Assembly (NCBI GenBank): GCA_963820995.1
Contig: CAWGCL010000005.1
Span: forward strand, 15,320-79,319
DNA length: 64,000 nt
Source: JAGTVG01 sp963820995
Lineage (GTDB): Bacteria; Bacteroidota; Bacteroidia; Cytophagales; Cyclobacteriaceae
Reading direction: 5' to 3'
The number at the start of each line of letters is the position of its first letter. Position 1 is the first letter of the stretch. Position numbers and translations under genes: made by a program. Of this stretch, positions 8,947-19,703 are shown in pieces. Below the pieces are notes generated by a model. It was given only the letters and a program-made list of their open reading frames with translations, was not told the DNA's origin and ran no database searches.

Positions 8947-11388
8947 TTGGAGAATAAATCCGATGATATTGAACATCTTTCAAGAAAGCTGAACATTCTC
9001 ATCAGCAAGCAGGGTGTTCTTGCAAAAGAAATATCAGAAATTAAATCTGCTCTCGATAAATACCGGGAGGAAGACTTGGTTGATGAAGCAAATACTGAGT
9101 CAATTCAAAAACGAAAACCGGGCATTCCCGATAATCAGATCCCCGGAAGTGAAGAACTTGTTCAAAAGCATGGACTACCAGAAAAACACACCCCCGAAAA
9201 AGAAGAATCAATACAAAAATCTGACATATCATACCCGGAATTCCCAGAGAAGAAAAGGATAGAAAAGGTAAAATCAGCAAGTGAAAAGTCAACCGGATCT
9301 TCCTTGTTCAGTATTCCGGAATCTGTTCGGTCTAACCTGGAAGACTTTATTGGGACCAATCTATTAAATAAAATAGGAATACTGATACTGATCATCGGGA
9401 TCAGTATAGGGGCCAAATTTGCTATTGACAGGAACCTGATAAGTCCTTTGGTGCGATTGATCCTAGGGTATACTTTGGGTGCGGCTTTATTATTCTTTGC
9501 TTACCGGCTCAAAAAGAAATATCATAATTTCAGTGCAGTTCTTTGCAGTGGCTCGATGGCCATATTATATTTTATGACCTTTGCCGGGATCATATACCTC
9601 GAGATACTTGGATTAAATACTGCATTCATTATTATGGTGATCGTAACTGTATTTACCGTTTATCAGGCGCTTAGATATGATCGCCAGGTTATTGCAATAA
9701 TAGGATTAGCGGGAGCTTATGCCATCCCATTCTTGATTGGAGGTGATCCAGAAGGATACATCTTTTTATTCTACTATATGGCCATCATCAATGTGGGTAT
9801 TTTATTAATATCAATAAAAAAATATTGGAAGCTTCTGTTTTACATTGCTTTTATAACCACCTGGATGATCTATCTCACCTGGTGGGTAAATACTGATTTC
9901 AGTAATGCCGGGCCTTTTATATACTCAATAATATTCAGCGGTATATTCTTCTTACTTTTTTATGCCTCCTTCCTCCTTAATAAAGTCATTAATAAGGTCT
10001 ATTTTTCTTTTGAGGATATTATGCTGATCGTGTCTAATGCGCTTATCTTCTACACATTATCCTATGTAAATTTTGAAATTGATATTTGGAGGGCCAATTT
10101 GGGTTTGTTTACCCTTATCAACGCTTCAATACATATTCTGATTTGGCTGATCATTTTCTTCTATAGGGGAGCTGATGAAAAATTATTAAGATTATTAGCA
10201 GTATTGGCGATTGCATTCATAACGATAGCTATTCCTATACAATATGATGGTTACTGGGTCACTCTGTTATGGTTTATCGAAAGCATTCTTTTATTTTCAA
10301 CAGGCCGTATCCTCAAAGCTCATTTTTTTGAATTTGCTGCCTACCCAATTTTGATATTGGGATTGTACAGTCTCATGGAAGACTGGAAAATAGCATACGC
10401 TAAATTTAGTTCATTTGAAAATGAAACGGTTTATAACCTGTTTTTCAATATAACTTTCCTGGAAGGACTGATCGTAATAGTTTGCCTTGGCATAGCCAAT
10501 TATATTTATTTTCAACCCAGGTTTCCATCTATGAAAAATATGGATGTAACCTTAAAAAATCTTATGGAGATCTATCTTGTCGGGGCACTTGTTTTTGTAT
10601 TGTATTACACCTTTAGAATTGAAATAGCCATAGGTTTTAACCAATTGTTCACAGGGTCAAAGGCTTTACCTTTTTCCGGGAGTAATTCAAGCCTGATGGA
10701 AGTTGCCGATCAGGATATTAAGAATTTCAAAATCATATGGATTCATATCTACTCTATGCTTTTCTTCTCCATGGTAACTATTGCAAATATTTTAAAATTC
10801 AAAAACGAGAAACTAGGGCAATTCAATTTAATAGCGAATGGCATAGTTTTATTCGCATTTCTATTCCAGGGGTTATTGGTGCTCAGTGTTCTGAGAGAAA
10901 ATTATATAGATCCGGAATATCCTGATAAGTTTATTCCTGGCATTGAAAATATTGTTATCAGGTATCTGTCAATCTTTGTTTTTATCTTAACGGTCGCCGT
11001 GAACTATTGGCTGATCATGCAGAAGTTCATGAAGGATGACATGAAATTATACTTGATACTTTTTGTGGCCCTTGCTACACTATGGATATTAAGTAGTGAA
11101 TTATTCCACTGGCTGGATTTTGCAGGTTATGAATCAGCTGACAAACTTGGATTAAGCATATTATGGGGGTTATTTTCCTTAACCCTTATTATAATCGGAA
11201 TATGGAAAAAGTTAAAATATCTTCGCATCAGTGCCATCATACTATTTGGGATCACCCTGCTTAAACTTGCTCTTTATGACATCAGGGGTATGAACTCCCT
11301 TTCCAAAACCGTTGTATTTATTCTATTGGGTATATTACTCCTGATCATCTCTTTCTTGTACAATAAGTATCGAAAGGTCATATTTTAA
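8947..11388 (+). CDS. DUF2339 multi-spanning membrane protein
   Basis: An 813-aa integral membrane protein of unknown function. Residues 1-45 form a heptad-like coiled coil, and residues about 50-130 are a charged linker rich in Lys, Glu and Pro. The rest is a long run of about twenty or more hydrophobic helices beginning near LLNKIGILILIIGISIGAKFA, the hallmark of DUF2339. The start used is TTG at 8947, where the coiled coil begins; no in-frame ATG gives the same N-terminus. It is a single-gene unit upstream of lysS, with a 124-bp gap carrying the lysS promoter. Confidence 0.85.
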   Translation: MENKSDDIEHLSRKLNILISKQGVLAKEISEIKSALDKYREEDLVDEANTESIQKRKPGIPDNQIPGSEELVQKHGLPEKHTPEKEESIQKSDISYPEFPEKKRIEKVKSASEKSTGSSLFSIPESVRSNLEDFIGTNLLNKIGILILIIGISIGAKFAIDRNLISPLVRLILGYTLGAALLFFAYRLKKKYHNFSAVLCSGSMAILYFMTFAGIIYLEILGLNTAFIIMVIVTVFTVYQALRYDRQVIAIIGLAGAYAIPFLIGGDPEGYIFLFYYMAIINVGILLISIKKYWKLLFYIAFITTWMIYLTWWVNTDFSNAGPFIYSIIFSGIFFLLFYASFLLNKVINKVYFSFEDIMLIVSNALIFYTLSYVNFEIDIWRANLGLFTLINASIHILIWLIIFFYRGADEKLLRLLAVLAIAFITIAIPIQYDGYWVTLLWFIESILLFSTGRILKAHFFEFAAYPILILGLYSLMEDWKIAYAKFSSFENETVYNLFFNITFLEGLIVIVCLGIANYIYFQPRFPSMKNMDVTLKNLMEIYLVGALVFVLYYTFRIEIAIGFNQLFTGSKALPFSGSNSSLMEVADQDIKNFKIIWIHIYSMLFFSMVTIANILKFKNEKLGQFNLIANGIVLFAFLFQGLLVLSVLRENYIDPEYPDKFIPGIENIVIRYLSIFVFILTVAVNYWLIMQKFMKDDMKLYLILFVALATLWILSSELFHWLDFAGYESADKLGLSILWGLFSLTLIIIGIWKKLKYLRISAIILFGITLLKLALYDIRGMNSLSKTVVFILLGILLLIISFLYNKYRKVIF

Positions 11389-11485
11389 CAAGCCTTGTAA
11401 ACAAAATATTTATGGGGTAGGTTCATTTTAAACATAATTTAGGGAATAGATCAATCCTATTTTTCATTTAAATGCGATTTATCCC

Positions 11486-11493
11486 TATTTTTG
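11486..11493 (+). promoter_or_regulatory. Promoter -7 box of lysS
   Basis: TATTTTTG matches the Bacteroidota -7 consensus TAnnTTTG exactly and ends 19 bases before the lysS ATG. No clear TTG -33 element is seen at the usual spacing, so the call rests on the -7 box. Confidence 0.5.
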
Positions 11494-11512
11494 CAGCTTA
11501 AAATCAGACAAT

Positions 11513-13246
11513 ATGCACTTAAGCGAACAGGAAATCCAGAGAAGAAATGACAGGGAAGAACTCGAGAAGCTCGGTATTAATCCTTACCCATCCGAAACAT
11601 TTCCGGTAAACGTCTCTACTCGTGATATTCATGAGAACTATGAAAAACGAAAAATGGATTACAAAGATATTTCCATTGCCGGGCGGATGATGAGCCGAAG
11701 GATAATGGGTTCCGCTTCATTTGCCGAGATCCAGGATTCCAGGGGAAGGATCCAAATATATGTTCGTCGTGATGACATATGCAAAGGGGAAGATAAAACC
11801 CTTTACAACACTGTTTTTAAGAAATTACTGGGGATAGGGGATATCATAGGCGTTAAAGGATTTGTATTCACTACCCAGACTGGAGAGATCTCAATTCATG
11901 TTAAGGAACTACGCCTTCTTTCAAAATCGTTAAAGCCTCTGCCGATTGTAAAGGAAAAAGTTGATGATGCGGGTAATGTTAAGACATGGGATGCTTTTAC
12001 CGATCATGAGCAGCGATACAGGCAAAGATATGTTGATCTGATTGTTAATCCGGAGGTGCGAAATACTTTTGTCCAAAGAACAAAGGTGGTGAATTCGATC
12101 CGTGATTATTTGAACGAAAAAGGTTATCTGGAAGTAGAAACACCGGTATTGCAACCTATATATGGAGGAGCTACCGCCAAGCCATTCAAAACCCATCATA
12201 ATACCCTGGATATGGGTTTATATCTCAGAATAGCTAACGAACTATACCTTAAACGATTGATTGTAGGTGGCTTTGATGGCGTGTTTGAATTTGCCAAGGA
12301 TTTCCGGAATGAAGGGATGTCCCGTTTCCATAATCCTGAATTTACCCAGGTGGAGCTTTATGTAGCTTATAAAGATTATAACTGGATGATGGACCTTGTA
12401 GAAGAGATGGTCGAAAAAGTGGCTATAGATCTGCACGGGACTACAGAGGTAGGGGTTGGGGAAAATATAATAAATTTTCAAAGGCCATGGAAGCGTTTTA
12501 CAATGTTCGAAGCGATTGAACACTATACCGGTGTTGACATTGCCGGAATGGATGAAAGCCAGTTAAGAAAAACAGCCGCTGAAATGGGACTGGATATTGA
12601 TAGAACTATGGGGAAAGGAAAGATCATTGATGAGATCTTTGGGGAAAGGTGTGAATCCCACCTGATACAGCCCACTTTCATTACAGACTATCCAATAGAG
12701 ATGTCGCCCCTGGCTAAAAAGCACCGATCAAAAGAAGGCCTGGTGGAGCGTTTTGAAGCCATTTGTAATGGCAAAGAGATTTGTAATGCCTTTTCTGAAT
12801 TAAATGACCCAAAGGATCAGAGAAAGCGTTTTGAAGATCAGCTGGAACTTGGGAAAAGGGGTGATGAAGAGGCTATGGTGCTGGATGAAGATTACCTCCG
12901 TGCCTTGGAATATGGATTACCTCCGACTGCAGGCTTGGGAGTAGGCATAGACCGCCTCGTTATGATTATGACCAATCAGAACTCCATTCAGGATGTAATA
13001 TTCTTCCCTCAAATGAAGCCTGAAAAGAAGGCAGAGATATCCTCTGAACAGGATTATGTTGATCATGGGATACGTGAAGAACTGGTGCCGATAATAGAAA
13101 AACTAGGTATACAAACTATAGCACAATTAAAGGAATTGAATCCAAACAAGCTGTTCAATGATGTCTGTGGTATGCGAAAGAAGCTGAAGCTAAAGGACGT
13201 AAAAAATCCTACATTGGAGGAAATAACGGAGTGGATTACAAAGTAG
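11513..13246 (+). CDS. lysS: Lysyl-tRNA synthetase (class II)
   Basis: Charges tRNA-Lys in the cytoplasm. The N-terminal OB-fold anticodon-binding domain spans about residues 50-150. The class II core follows with motif 2 (FRNEGMSRFHNPEFTQ) and motif 3 (GLGVGIDRLVMI). The length of 577 aa exceeds the usual roughly 500 because of a C-terminal extension of about 75 residues (from about 500, rich in Lys and Glu, LGIQTIAQLKELNP), a known trait of Bacteroidota enzymes. A TAnnTTTG box precedes it. It converges with lptD across a short 36-bp gap. Confidence 0.97.
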   Translation: MHLSEQEIQRRNDREELEKLGINPYPSETFPVNVSTRDIHENYEKRKMDYKDISIAGRMMSRRIMGSASFAEIQDSRGRIQIYVRRDDICKGEDKTLYNTVFKKLLGIGDIIGVKGFVFTTQTGEISIHVKELRLLSKSLKPLPIVKEKVDDAGNVKTWDAFTDHEQRYRQRYVDLIVNPEVRNTFVQRTKVVNSIRDYLNEKGYLEVETPVLQPIYGGATAKPFKTHHNTLDMGLYLRIANELYLKRLIVGGFDGVFEFAKDFRNEGMSRFHNPEFTQVELYVAYKDYNWMMDLVEEMVEKVAIDLHGTTEVGVGENIINFQRPWKRFTMFEAIEHYTGVDIAGMDESQLRKTAAEMGLDIDRTMGKGKIIDEIFGERCESHLIQPTFITDYPIEMSPLAKKHRSKEGLVERFEAICNGKEICNAFSELNDPKDQRKRFEDQLELGKRGDEEAMVLDEDYLRALEYGLPPTAGLGVGIDRLVMIMTNQNSIQDVIFFPQMKPEKKAEISSEQDYVDHGIREELVPIIEKLGIQTIAQLKELNPNKLFNDVCGMRKKLKLKDVKNPTLEEITEWITK

Positions 13247-13282
13247 TTGATTGACTGTAAAAACGATCAATGTGCCGTTAGA

Positions 13283-16146
13283 TTAGTTGTCCCACCAGCT
13301 TCTTTGTCGGTTAAGTTTAAGGTCTTGCAATAATGAAGATTTAGCCCTGATGGTGACATTATAGGACTGGTACCTTCCGAAAGGTATCCATGTCATTGCC
13401 AGCTGCCAGCAATGCAGGTCTCTGTTTATGCTGACGTTTGTCTGGGTGAAGCCCTTATTTTGAAAGTCATAACCTGAAGAGAAACCAACTTTCCATTTCT
13501 GGGTAAGGCTGAAATCACCGCTGAATCTCAGGGTTTGTGTGATCCTGGCCTTTTCGTACCCTCTTTTTGTATAGTTTACGTTATAATTGACTCTCACATT
13601 CCAGGGAATTGCGAAATCGACGTACAAATCAGGGTTTTGTTCTATATATTCCAGTTCATTCCTTTCTGAATCAGTAAGTTCTTCTTTGTCCACATCACTG
13701 GTCTTGTTTTCCCAGGATTCCGGATTAAAGCTGGTTCCAATAGATAGGTTAGCCTGAGTAAACTGTCCGAGTCCCATTCCTTCATCCCAGGCATAGCGGC
13801 TTGTTTTTCGTTGTACCACACGCTGATTACCAGATCCATCATAATAGATTGAATCAAGTTTCCAAACATAGGGATCCAGCGTTCCATTAACGTTGATGTC
13901 AAGTTTCTTTTTGAATAATTTCGTCCTGGCTGTAATCCTAACCGGTGACAGGTTAAAAGAATCGGCAAGGAAATTGTAGCTCGTGGATACTGAGAAATTT
14001 TCGAAAATGGGTACTTTCCGAAACTCATTGGCAGAATCCTTTTTATCCTTGACTTTCATTTCCAGGGTATTGCTGATTGAAATTCCCATACTGGCATTTT
14101 CACCTCTAGAAGGTGTTCCATATACAAATCCGGCATATTTAGATAGTTCACGCGTATTTCCAAGCGAATCCACCTGTACGGTCTGGTAATAGCCAAATTT
14201 ATCAGCTGAAAAATCGGGAGCATAACTGAAGGAGATATTTGGTGTTAATACATGCCGGATGGCCTGAATTTTATCTCCCTTAAAGTACATGGTTCCGTAT
14301 AATCTTGTATTCAGGCCGGCACTGAAGTTATACGAATAAAGTCTTGAGAACTTTTTGGTCGTATCGATCCGTACAGCATTTAAGATGTCATTCCAGGAAT
14401 AATTGAGTTCCTTGAAGTACCATATTTCAGAATAATTAGCAGCAGGATTAATGGTAAAGTGTTTCAGATACCTTTGCAGAGGTAGATATGGGTATTCTGT
14501 GTTGGATCCCATTTTGTCGATCTTTCCCAGATCTGCCCCAGGTTCGAAGTACTGAAATCAATGGTACTGTCGTAATTCGGATTTTTATTCTCAATATCAA
14601 AATTAAAAGGCAGGTTTACCTTCTGGTTTGACATATTATTGGTACCTACCATGTTCCAGCTAAAATTGATCTTTTGAATTATGTTTTTTGCCGTGGGAGA
14701 TTTCCCCTTAAAAGGATATATCCTGTTCATGGTGAGCGAATAGTCCGGGAGTTGAAGGTTGACCTTTCCCGTTCCGGTATTTTGCTGAAGACGCCCACTT
14801 AAACCAAAATTAAAAGGGGTTCCTGTCAATGTTTTAGAATAAGAAACTGATGAACTGAATTCCTGATTTATATTGTTTATCACGTCATAATAGGATGGAT
14901 TGTTCTGATTATATGAAGAGGTTCCGGCACGTAGCTGGGCAGAAAACCTTGAGGATCCTTTTGATTGTGGCGAATGACTCCAGGTTACCCAGAAATCTTT
15001 AATTACTGAAGAATCGCCCTCATCAATTCCTTTCTGACGGTTATATTTAAATGAGAACTGTCCGTTAAAAGAATATCTTTTCCGGTAAGAGGATGCCATG
15101 CTCAGCCCATAGCTGCCTTTACTGTATATTTCACCGGTCAGGGCAAGATCGAAATAATCACTCAGGGCAAAATAATAGCCACCATCTCTTAGATAAAATC
15201 CTCGGCGTTTTTCTTCTCCAAATGAAGGCACAATAACCCCAGATGACTGCGTTCTGGGCATGGGGAACATTCCAAATCCCCAACCAATTGGCAATGGAAT
15301 ATCATTTACCCTCATATGGAAAGGCCCAACCATGATTTTATCATCCGGTACCAGTTTTAATTTCCTTGCTTCAATATGAAAGTGAGGGTCCGGTCTGTTA
15401 CAGGTTGTATATTTGGCCCTGTCTATATACAAGTCGCCCCTCTGGTCCCGTTTTACAGTATTCCCGTGCATAATTCCTTCACCTTGTTGGGTAATCACAC
15501 CTTTGATTATGGCTTTTTCAGATTTAAAATTATACCTCATTCTTTCAGTCTCATAGACATCAGGGCCATCCTTAAATACAGGTTCGCCAATGGGATTTCC
15601 TAAAGAGTCTTCGGTGGCTTCCGCCTGTATTTCATGAAGTTCATAATCCACATTCACCCGATCGGCTGATAGTTCTATGTCTCCATAGACGATTTTCCCT
15701 GCTCCGTAAAGGTCCACATTTTGATTCGTTAAACTCAAATTCATTGAGTCCCTGGCAGAATATTTGATGGTTGTTTCAATATCTCCAACTGGGGGGATGG
15801 TATCAGCTGCCAAGGCTGCAGAATCTAATAATTCAGTGCCTGCAGCAAGTGAATCCGGGAGAGTAGTATTAATCTTTGCTGAATCCAATTGCAAAGAGTT
15901 TTCAGCTGTAGAATCAGAAATATTGGTATATTGAAAGGTAGAATCTGTTCTGTTAAGTGGAATTAACGAGGGTTTTGTTATATTTAGGGAATCGCTGGCC
16001 TGATCTTTGATTAATGTGGAATTAGTTTCTGATTTGATGTTATTTTCCTGATTTGTTTCAGGAGCATTGTTTTGTCCGAAAGCGTAAGTTATGGAGAACA
16101 ACAGTAAAATGATCCCGGCAACACGTTTATATTTGTATAAACCCAC
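13283..16146 (-). CDS. lptD: LPS-assembly outer-membrane protein LptD/OstA-like, one frame break
   Basis: Outer-membrane beta-barrel with an N-terminal OstA/LptA-like domain that inserts lipopolysaccharide. The first part (down to 14464) has a signal peptide (GIILLLFSITYAFGQ), a Ser/Asp/Thr-rich linker, the OstA domain (VDLYGAGKIVYGDIELSADRV) and barrel strands. The second part (from about 14512) supplies the remaining barrel to the stop at 13283. They join at an AAAA run near 14512: one more A makes the frame continuous and the span a whole number of codons (954 aa). The open frame extends upstream to 16416 over the divergent amidase gene, so I prefer a GTG at 16146 (TTG at 16161 is also possible). 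Intact function is likely if the break is a sequencing error. Confidence 0.85.
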
Positions 16147-16216
16147 TTTCAGTTTTATCAAAAAATTTACATTTTTGCGTAAAGTTATCCTAATAACTTT
16201 TAACAACCGAAATATT

Positions 16217-17005
16217 GTGAAAAATATTGTTATTATTCCCTGTTTAGCCTTTTTACTAATAATGGGGTCGTTCAAACCAGCCGGTCTAGCGCTGTATAAG
16301 GTTGATAAAGTTGTTATCGATGCTGGACACGGCGGTAAGGATCCTGGTACCCATGGGCTTATCAGCCAGGAGAAAACGATCGCCTTAAAGATAGCAAAAG
16401 AGTTAGGCCGCATCATAGAAGAAAACCTAAAAGACGTTGAAGTTATTTACACTCGATCCAATGATAAATTTATTGAATTGGAAGACCGTGCTAGAATAGC
16501 TAACAAAAATGATGCAGATGTTTTTATTTCTATTCATTGTAATGCGGTTCCCGGAAATAAGGAGAAAATTTACGGGACAGAAACCTATGTGATGGGGGCC
16601 CATGTTGATGAAGGGAACTTTGAAGTAGCCAAACGCGAGAATTCAGTGATCCTGATGGAGGATAACTATGAAGAAAGGTATGAGGGATTTGATCCTGAAT
16701 CACCGGAATCGTTGATTTTGTTTTCAATATTTCAGAATGCATATATTGAGAACAGTCTGGACCTTGCGGAGAAGGTGGAGGATCAATTCGAAAAACGTGT
16801 AGGACGAAATAGCAGGGGTGTCCGGCAAGCAGGTTTCTGGGTTTTATGGCGGACCTCGATGCCCAGCATATTGGTTGAAGTTGGGTATTTAAGCAATCCA
16901 AAAGAAGAAAAATATTTGAACGATGATCTGGGACAAGTATATTTGGCCTCTGGAATTTACAGGGCATTAAGGGACTACAAAACCGAAATAGAATCTAACA
17001 ACTAA
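16217..17005 (+). CDS. N-acetylmuramoyl-L-alanine amidase (Amidase_3)
   Basis: Predicted periplasmic zinc amidase that cleaves the amide bond between MurNAc and the stem peptide during cell separation. The zinc ligands are in VVIDAGHGGKDPG (His), the following Glu-rich segment (SQEKTIAL) and FISIHCNA (His); the catalytic Glu lies in ILVEVGYLSNPKEE. The frame is open from 16091, but that part overlaps lptD. The GTG at 16217 gives a clean signal peptide (KNIVIIPCLAFLLIMG), and TTG at 16175 is the alternative. The gene is divergent from lptD, and the MCE gene follows 9 bp downstream, a common Bacteroidota order. Confidence 0.92.
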   Translation: MKNIVIIPCLAFLLIMGSFKPAGLALYKVDKVVIDAGHGGKDPGTHGLISQEKTIALKIAKELGRIIEENLKDVEVIYTRSNDKFIELEDRARIANKNDADVFISIHCNAVPGNKEKIYGTETYVMGAHVDEGNFEVAKRENSVILMEDNYEERYEGFDPESPESLILFSIFQNAYIENSLDLAEKVEDQFEKRVGRNSRGVRQAGFWVLWRTSMPSILVEVGYLSNPKEEKYLNDDLGQVYLASGIYRALRDYKTEIESNN

Positions 17006-17014
17006 AACTTCGAC

Positions 17015-18001
17015 GTGCATTTATCTAAAGAATTTAAAATAGGTTTACTCAGTGTAATTTCGATTACACTTTTATACATCGGATTTAATTTCCTGAAAGG
17101 GATCGATTTCCTTGCATCAACAAACAAATATTATACTGTTTACGAGAATATTGGTGGTTTGCAGGTATCAAATTCTGTGATCATCAAAGGATTTTCCGTT
17201 GGCCGGGTAAGTAATATTACTTATGATCAGAACAGGGGTAACAAAATTATAGTAGAATTGGATATTAACGGCAGTATCGTATTGGATGATTCAACCATTG
17301 CTGTGCTAGAAAGCGAAGGATTTCTTGGCGGGAAAGCCATTGAACTTAAAATGCCTGCAGTAATAAAAAATCCTCTGAAGGGGGGCGATACATTGAGATC
17401 TGAAATTGCCCTTGGTATATTTGAGTCCCTGACCGAACAAACAGGTCCGGTAGCGGATGATATTGGTGCATTGATCAGACAATTAAATATTGAGCTTGAA
17501 AATTTCCATGAAACGGAATTGCTGTTAAGAGAGACCATAGAACAAAATTAACTGCCAATCTGGACCAGACCTATCTGATGATCAAAGAGAACAGGGAGAA
17601 TTTTAAGATCACCATGGAGAATTTGAATGGTCTTACGCTCAATTTGAAGGACGCATTCAAGTGAGTTAAAGCCACTGTTATTAGATGCGGATGTTTTCCT
17701 TGACTCATTGAATAACCTGGAATTATCTTCTACTCTTGAAAGTATATCCAACTCAATGGATAACCTGAACTTATTATTGAAAAATCTGAATGAAGGTGAA
17801 GGCTCAATGGGTAAGTTACTGCATGATGATTCATTATATCATTATCTTACAAAGACTGCTGCAGATCTTGACAGTCTGTTTATAGACCTGCGAGAGAATC
17901 CTAGCCGGTATGTCCAGGTGTCTGTATTCGGCAAGAAGGATAAAACGGAGAAGAAGAAGAAAAAAGAGGAACGACAAAACGCCAGGTCTGAAAAAGAATA
18001 G
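17015..18001 (+). CDS. MCE/MlaD-family lipid-transport protein, two compensating frame breaks
   Basis: Inner-membrane-anchored periplasmic protein of the MCE family, likely part of a phospholipid shuttle. Start GTG at 17015. One transmembrane helix lies at residues about 8-27, and the MCE domain at about 35-125 (YENIGGLQVSNSVIIKGFSVGRV, LESEGFLGGKAIEL). A helical C-terminal part follows. The frame is lost near 17547 (stop at 17549) and runs one frame over as NLDQTYLMIKENRENF until about 17661. It then returns to the first frame and ends with GEGSMGKLLHDD, the Gly-Ser-hairpin repeat typical of this family. The two shifts cancel and the full length is 328 aa. The lesion pair looks like sequence error or mild decay. 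Confidence 0.85.
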
Positions 18002-18059
18002 CATCCATTTTATAGATATCCTTTTGACTGGAGCAGAAATTTAGGATATATTTATCGGT

Positions 18060-18920
18060 ATGAAAAAAAAGGAAATCAAAGCACTGGTCTCTTTATTGGA
18101 TGATGACGACCATTCCATTGTAACCCAGATCGAAGAGAAGATCATATCGCTGGGGAATAAGATCATACCTCATCTTGAAAATGAATGGGAAAGTAGCTTT
18201 AATCCCACCGTACAGCGAAAATTAGAAGATCTCATCCATACCCTCCAGTTCGATCAATTAAAAATGAGACTAATTGAATGGAAGGAAAAAGGAGCCAGAG
18301 ACTTGTTGAAAGGTATGTGGTTGGTAGCGACTTACCAGTATCCTGATATTGAATATAAAACCCTGAAAGCCGAGATAGAACAAATATATCAAGAGGCTTG
18401 GAGGGCATTTCGGGATGATATTCACCCTTATGATCAGGTTAAGATCCTTAATGGTATATTGTATTCGGATTATAAATTCAGGGCCAATACTAAAAACTTC
18501 CATAGCCCTTCAAACTCAATGATCAATGTGGTATTGGATACAAAAAGAGGAAATCCTATATCATTATGCGTGATTTACATGCTTATTGCGAATAAGCTAA
18601 AAATGCCTGTGTACGGGGTGAACCTTCCAAATTTGTTCGTTTGCACTTATAAAACCCAGGAATTACAGTTTTACATAAATGCCTTTAACCGGGGATTACT
18701 TTTTTCCAGATCTGACCTGGAAAATTATATTACTAATTTACATATTTCCCCTCTGGATATATTTTATGAACCTTGTTCCCATCTTGATATCATTAAACGG
18801 GTTCTGCGAAACCTGATCGTGTCTTATGAAAAACTGGGGGATCATTACAAAGTAGATGAGATTAAGATCCTGTTGAATGAGTTATCTATAGGAGAAGATG
18901 ATGGGACGGGAGCGATCTGA
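18060..18920 (+). CDS. SirB1/transglutaminase-like superfamily protein
   Basis: A 286-aa soluble protein with an N-terminal helical, HEAT-like part (residues 1-95) and a Transglut_core2 (SirB1-type) domain, marked by SMINVVLDTKRGNPISLCVIYMLIANKL, then PVYGVNLPNLFVCTY and INAFNRGLLFS. The segment GNPISLC keeps a Cys at the site of the transglutaminase nucleophile, but the paired His is replaced in NLPNLF where GxPGHF is more usual. Catalysis is therefore uncertain and a binding role is possible. It converges with the phosphopantetheinyl transferase gene. Confidence 0.82.
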   Translation: MKKKEIKALVSLLDDDDHSIVTQIEEKIISLGNKIIPHLENEWESSFNPTVQRKLEDLIHTLQFDQLKMRLIEWKEKGARDLLKGMWLVATYQYPDIEYKTLKAEIEQIYQEAWRAFRDDIHPYDQVKILNGILYSDYKFRANTKNFHSPSNSMINVVLDTKRGNPISLCVIYMLIANKLKMPVYGVNLPNLFVCTYKTQELQFYINAFNRGLLFSRSDLENYITNLHISPLDIFYEPCSHLDIIKRVLRNLIVSYEKLGDHYKVDEIKILLNELSIGEDDGTGAI

Positions 18921-18986
18921 AATATAATATTTAGATATTGTGTATTTAATATTGGGTGAAACCTCCATGTATCCCGCGATAGGAGT

Positions 18987-19625
18987 TTAGTGGATACTAT
19001 AAATAACGATAAAATCATCCAATTTAAAATATTCCAGGATATAATCCCTGGTTCCCATTTCCAGTCTGATATGACCAACAATATTCCCTTCTGGTTTTAA
19101 ATCAAATGGAGATAGCAGAAGGTTATTTTTAAATGAAACTTTTTGTTTGCCATATATTTTGAAAAGTACTTCTTTCGCAGCCCAGGCAGCACAAAGGCTG
19201 TTTGGGTTTCTGGGGATTTCATTTAATTCCTTATCATTCAGAAACCTTTTAGATACATGGAATAATGCTGGTTTTGCCTTCTCAATATCAACTCCGCAAG
19301 GTTCTTTTTTGTTTATCAATACTGCAGCATAGGGGAAAGAATGAGATATCGAGATATGCCAGGGAAGGCCAATTAAGTGAGGTTTCTTGTTATCATCTTT
19401 TACAGTTCCTTTAAATTTTATTTTAAGTGATTTACACACCTCAAATAGGGCGGCGCGGGCACTTAACCACTCCTTCTTTCTCTTTACATGGTGGATCCCT
19501 TTTAATTCTGCCCGTTCCTCCTTTGATAGACGCACATGGTGTTGCAGATAATCTTCATTTTCTTCAATTTTCCACATTCCCAATGTGATATCCTCGTTGA
19601 TTTGTTTGAATTTTACAATTGGCAT
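18987..19625 (-). CDS. 4'-phosphopantetheinyl transferase superfamily (Sfp-like)
   Basis: Transfers the phosphopantetheine arm of coenzyme A to a carrier-protein serine. The two signature blocks are present: CGVDIEKAKP near residue 118 and the WAAKEVLFKIYGKQKVSFK block near residue 150, in which the Mg2+ and CoA binding Asp and Glu residues are found. The upstream PHLIGLPWHISISHS segment also fits. At 212 aa it is of Sfp/HetI type. No carrier-protein or polyketide gene is nearby, so its partner could be the fatty-acid ACP or another carrier elsewhere. Confidence 0.9.
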   Translation of the reverse strand: MPIVKFKQINEDITLGMWKIEENEDYLQHHVRLSKEERAELKGIHHVKRKKEWLSARAALFEVCKSLKIKFKGTVKDDNKKPHLIGLPWHISISHSFPYAAVLINKKEPCGVDIEKAKPALFHVSKRFLNDKELNEIPRNPNSLCAAWAAKEVLFKIYGKQKVSFKNNLLLSPFDLKPEGNIVGHIRLEMGTRDYILEYFKLDDFIVIYSIH

Positions 19626-19703
19626 GTTAAAAATCCATTTGAAAACAATTTTTTACAAAATTATATTAATATTATAAGTTGACCTTATATTAAGTGCTGA
19701 AAT

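Noticed and set aside
13642..14028. 128-codon second frame inside lptD
   Set aside because: Overlaps the better barrel frame and has no motif; not needed to explain the frame break.
14464..14512. Programmed frameshift in lptD
   Set aside because: A short AAAA run without a classic slippery heptamer or clear downstream structure; many other genes show similar breaks, so error is simpler.
16530..16967. 145-codon antisense frame in the amidase gene
   Set aside because: Opposite a conserved enzyme and without recognisable domains.
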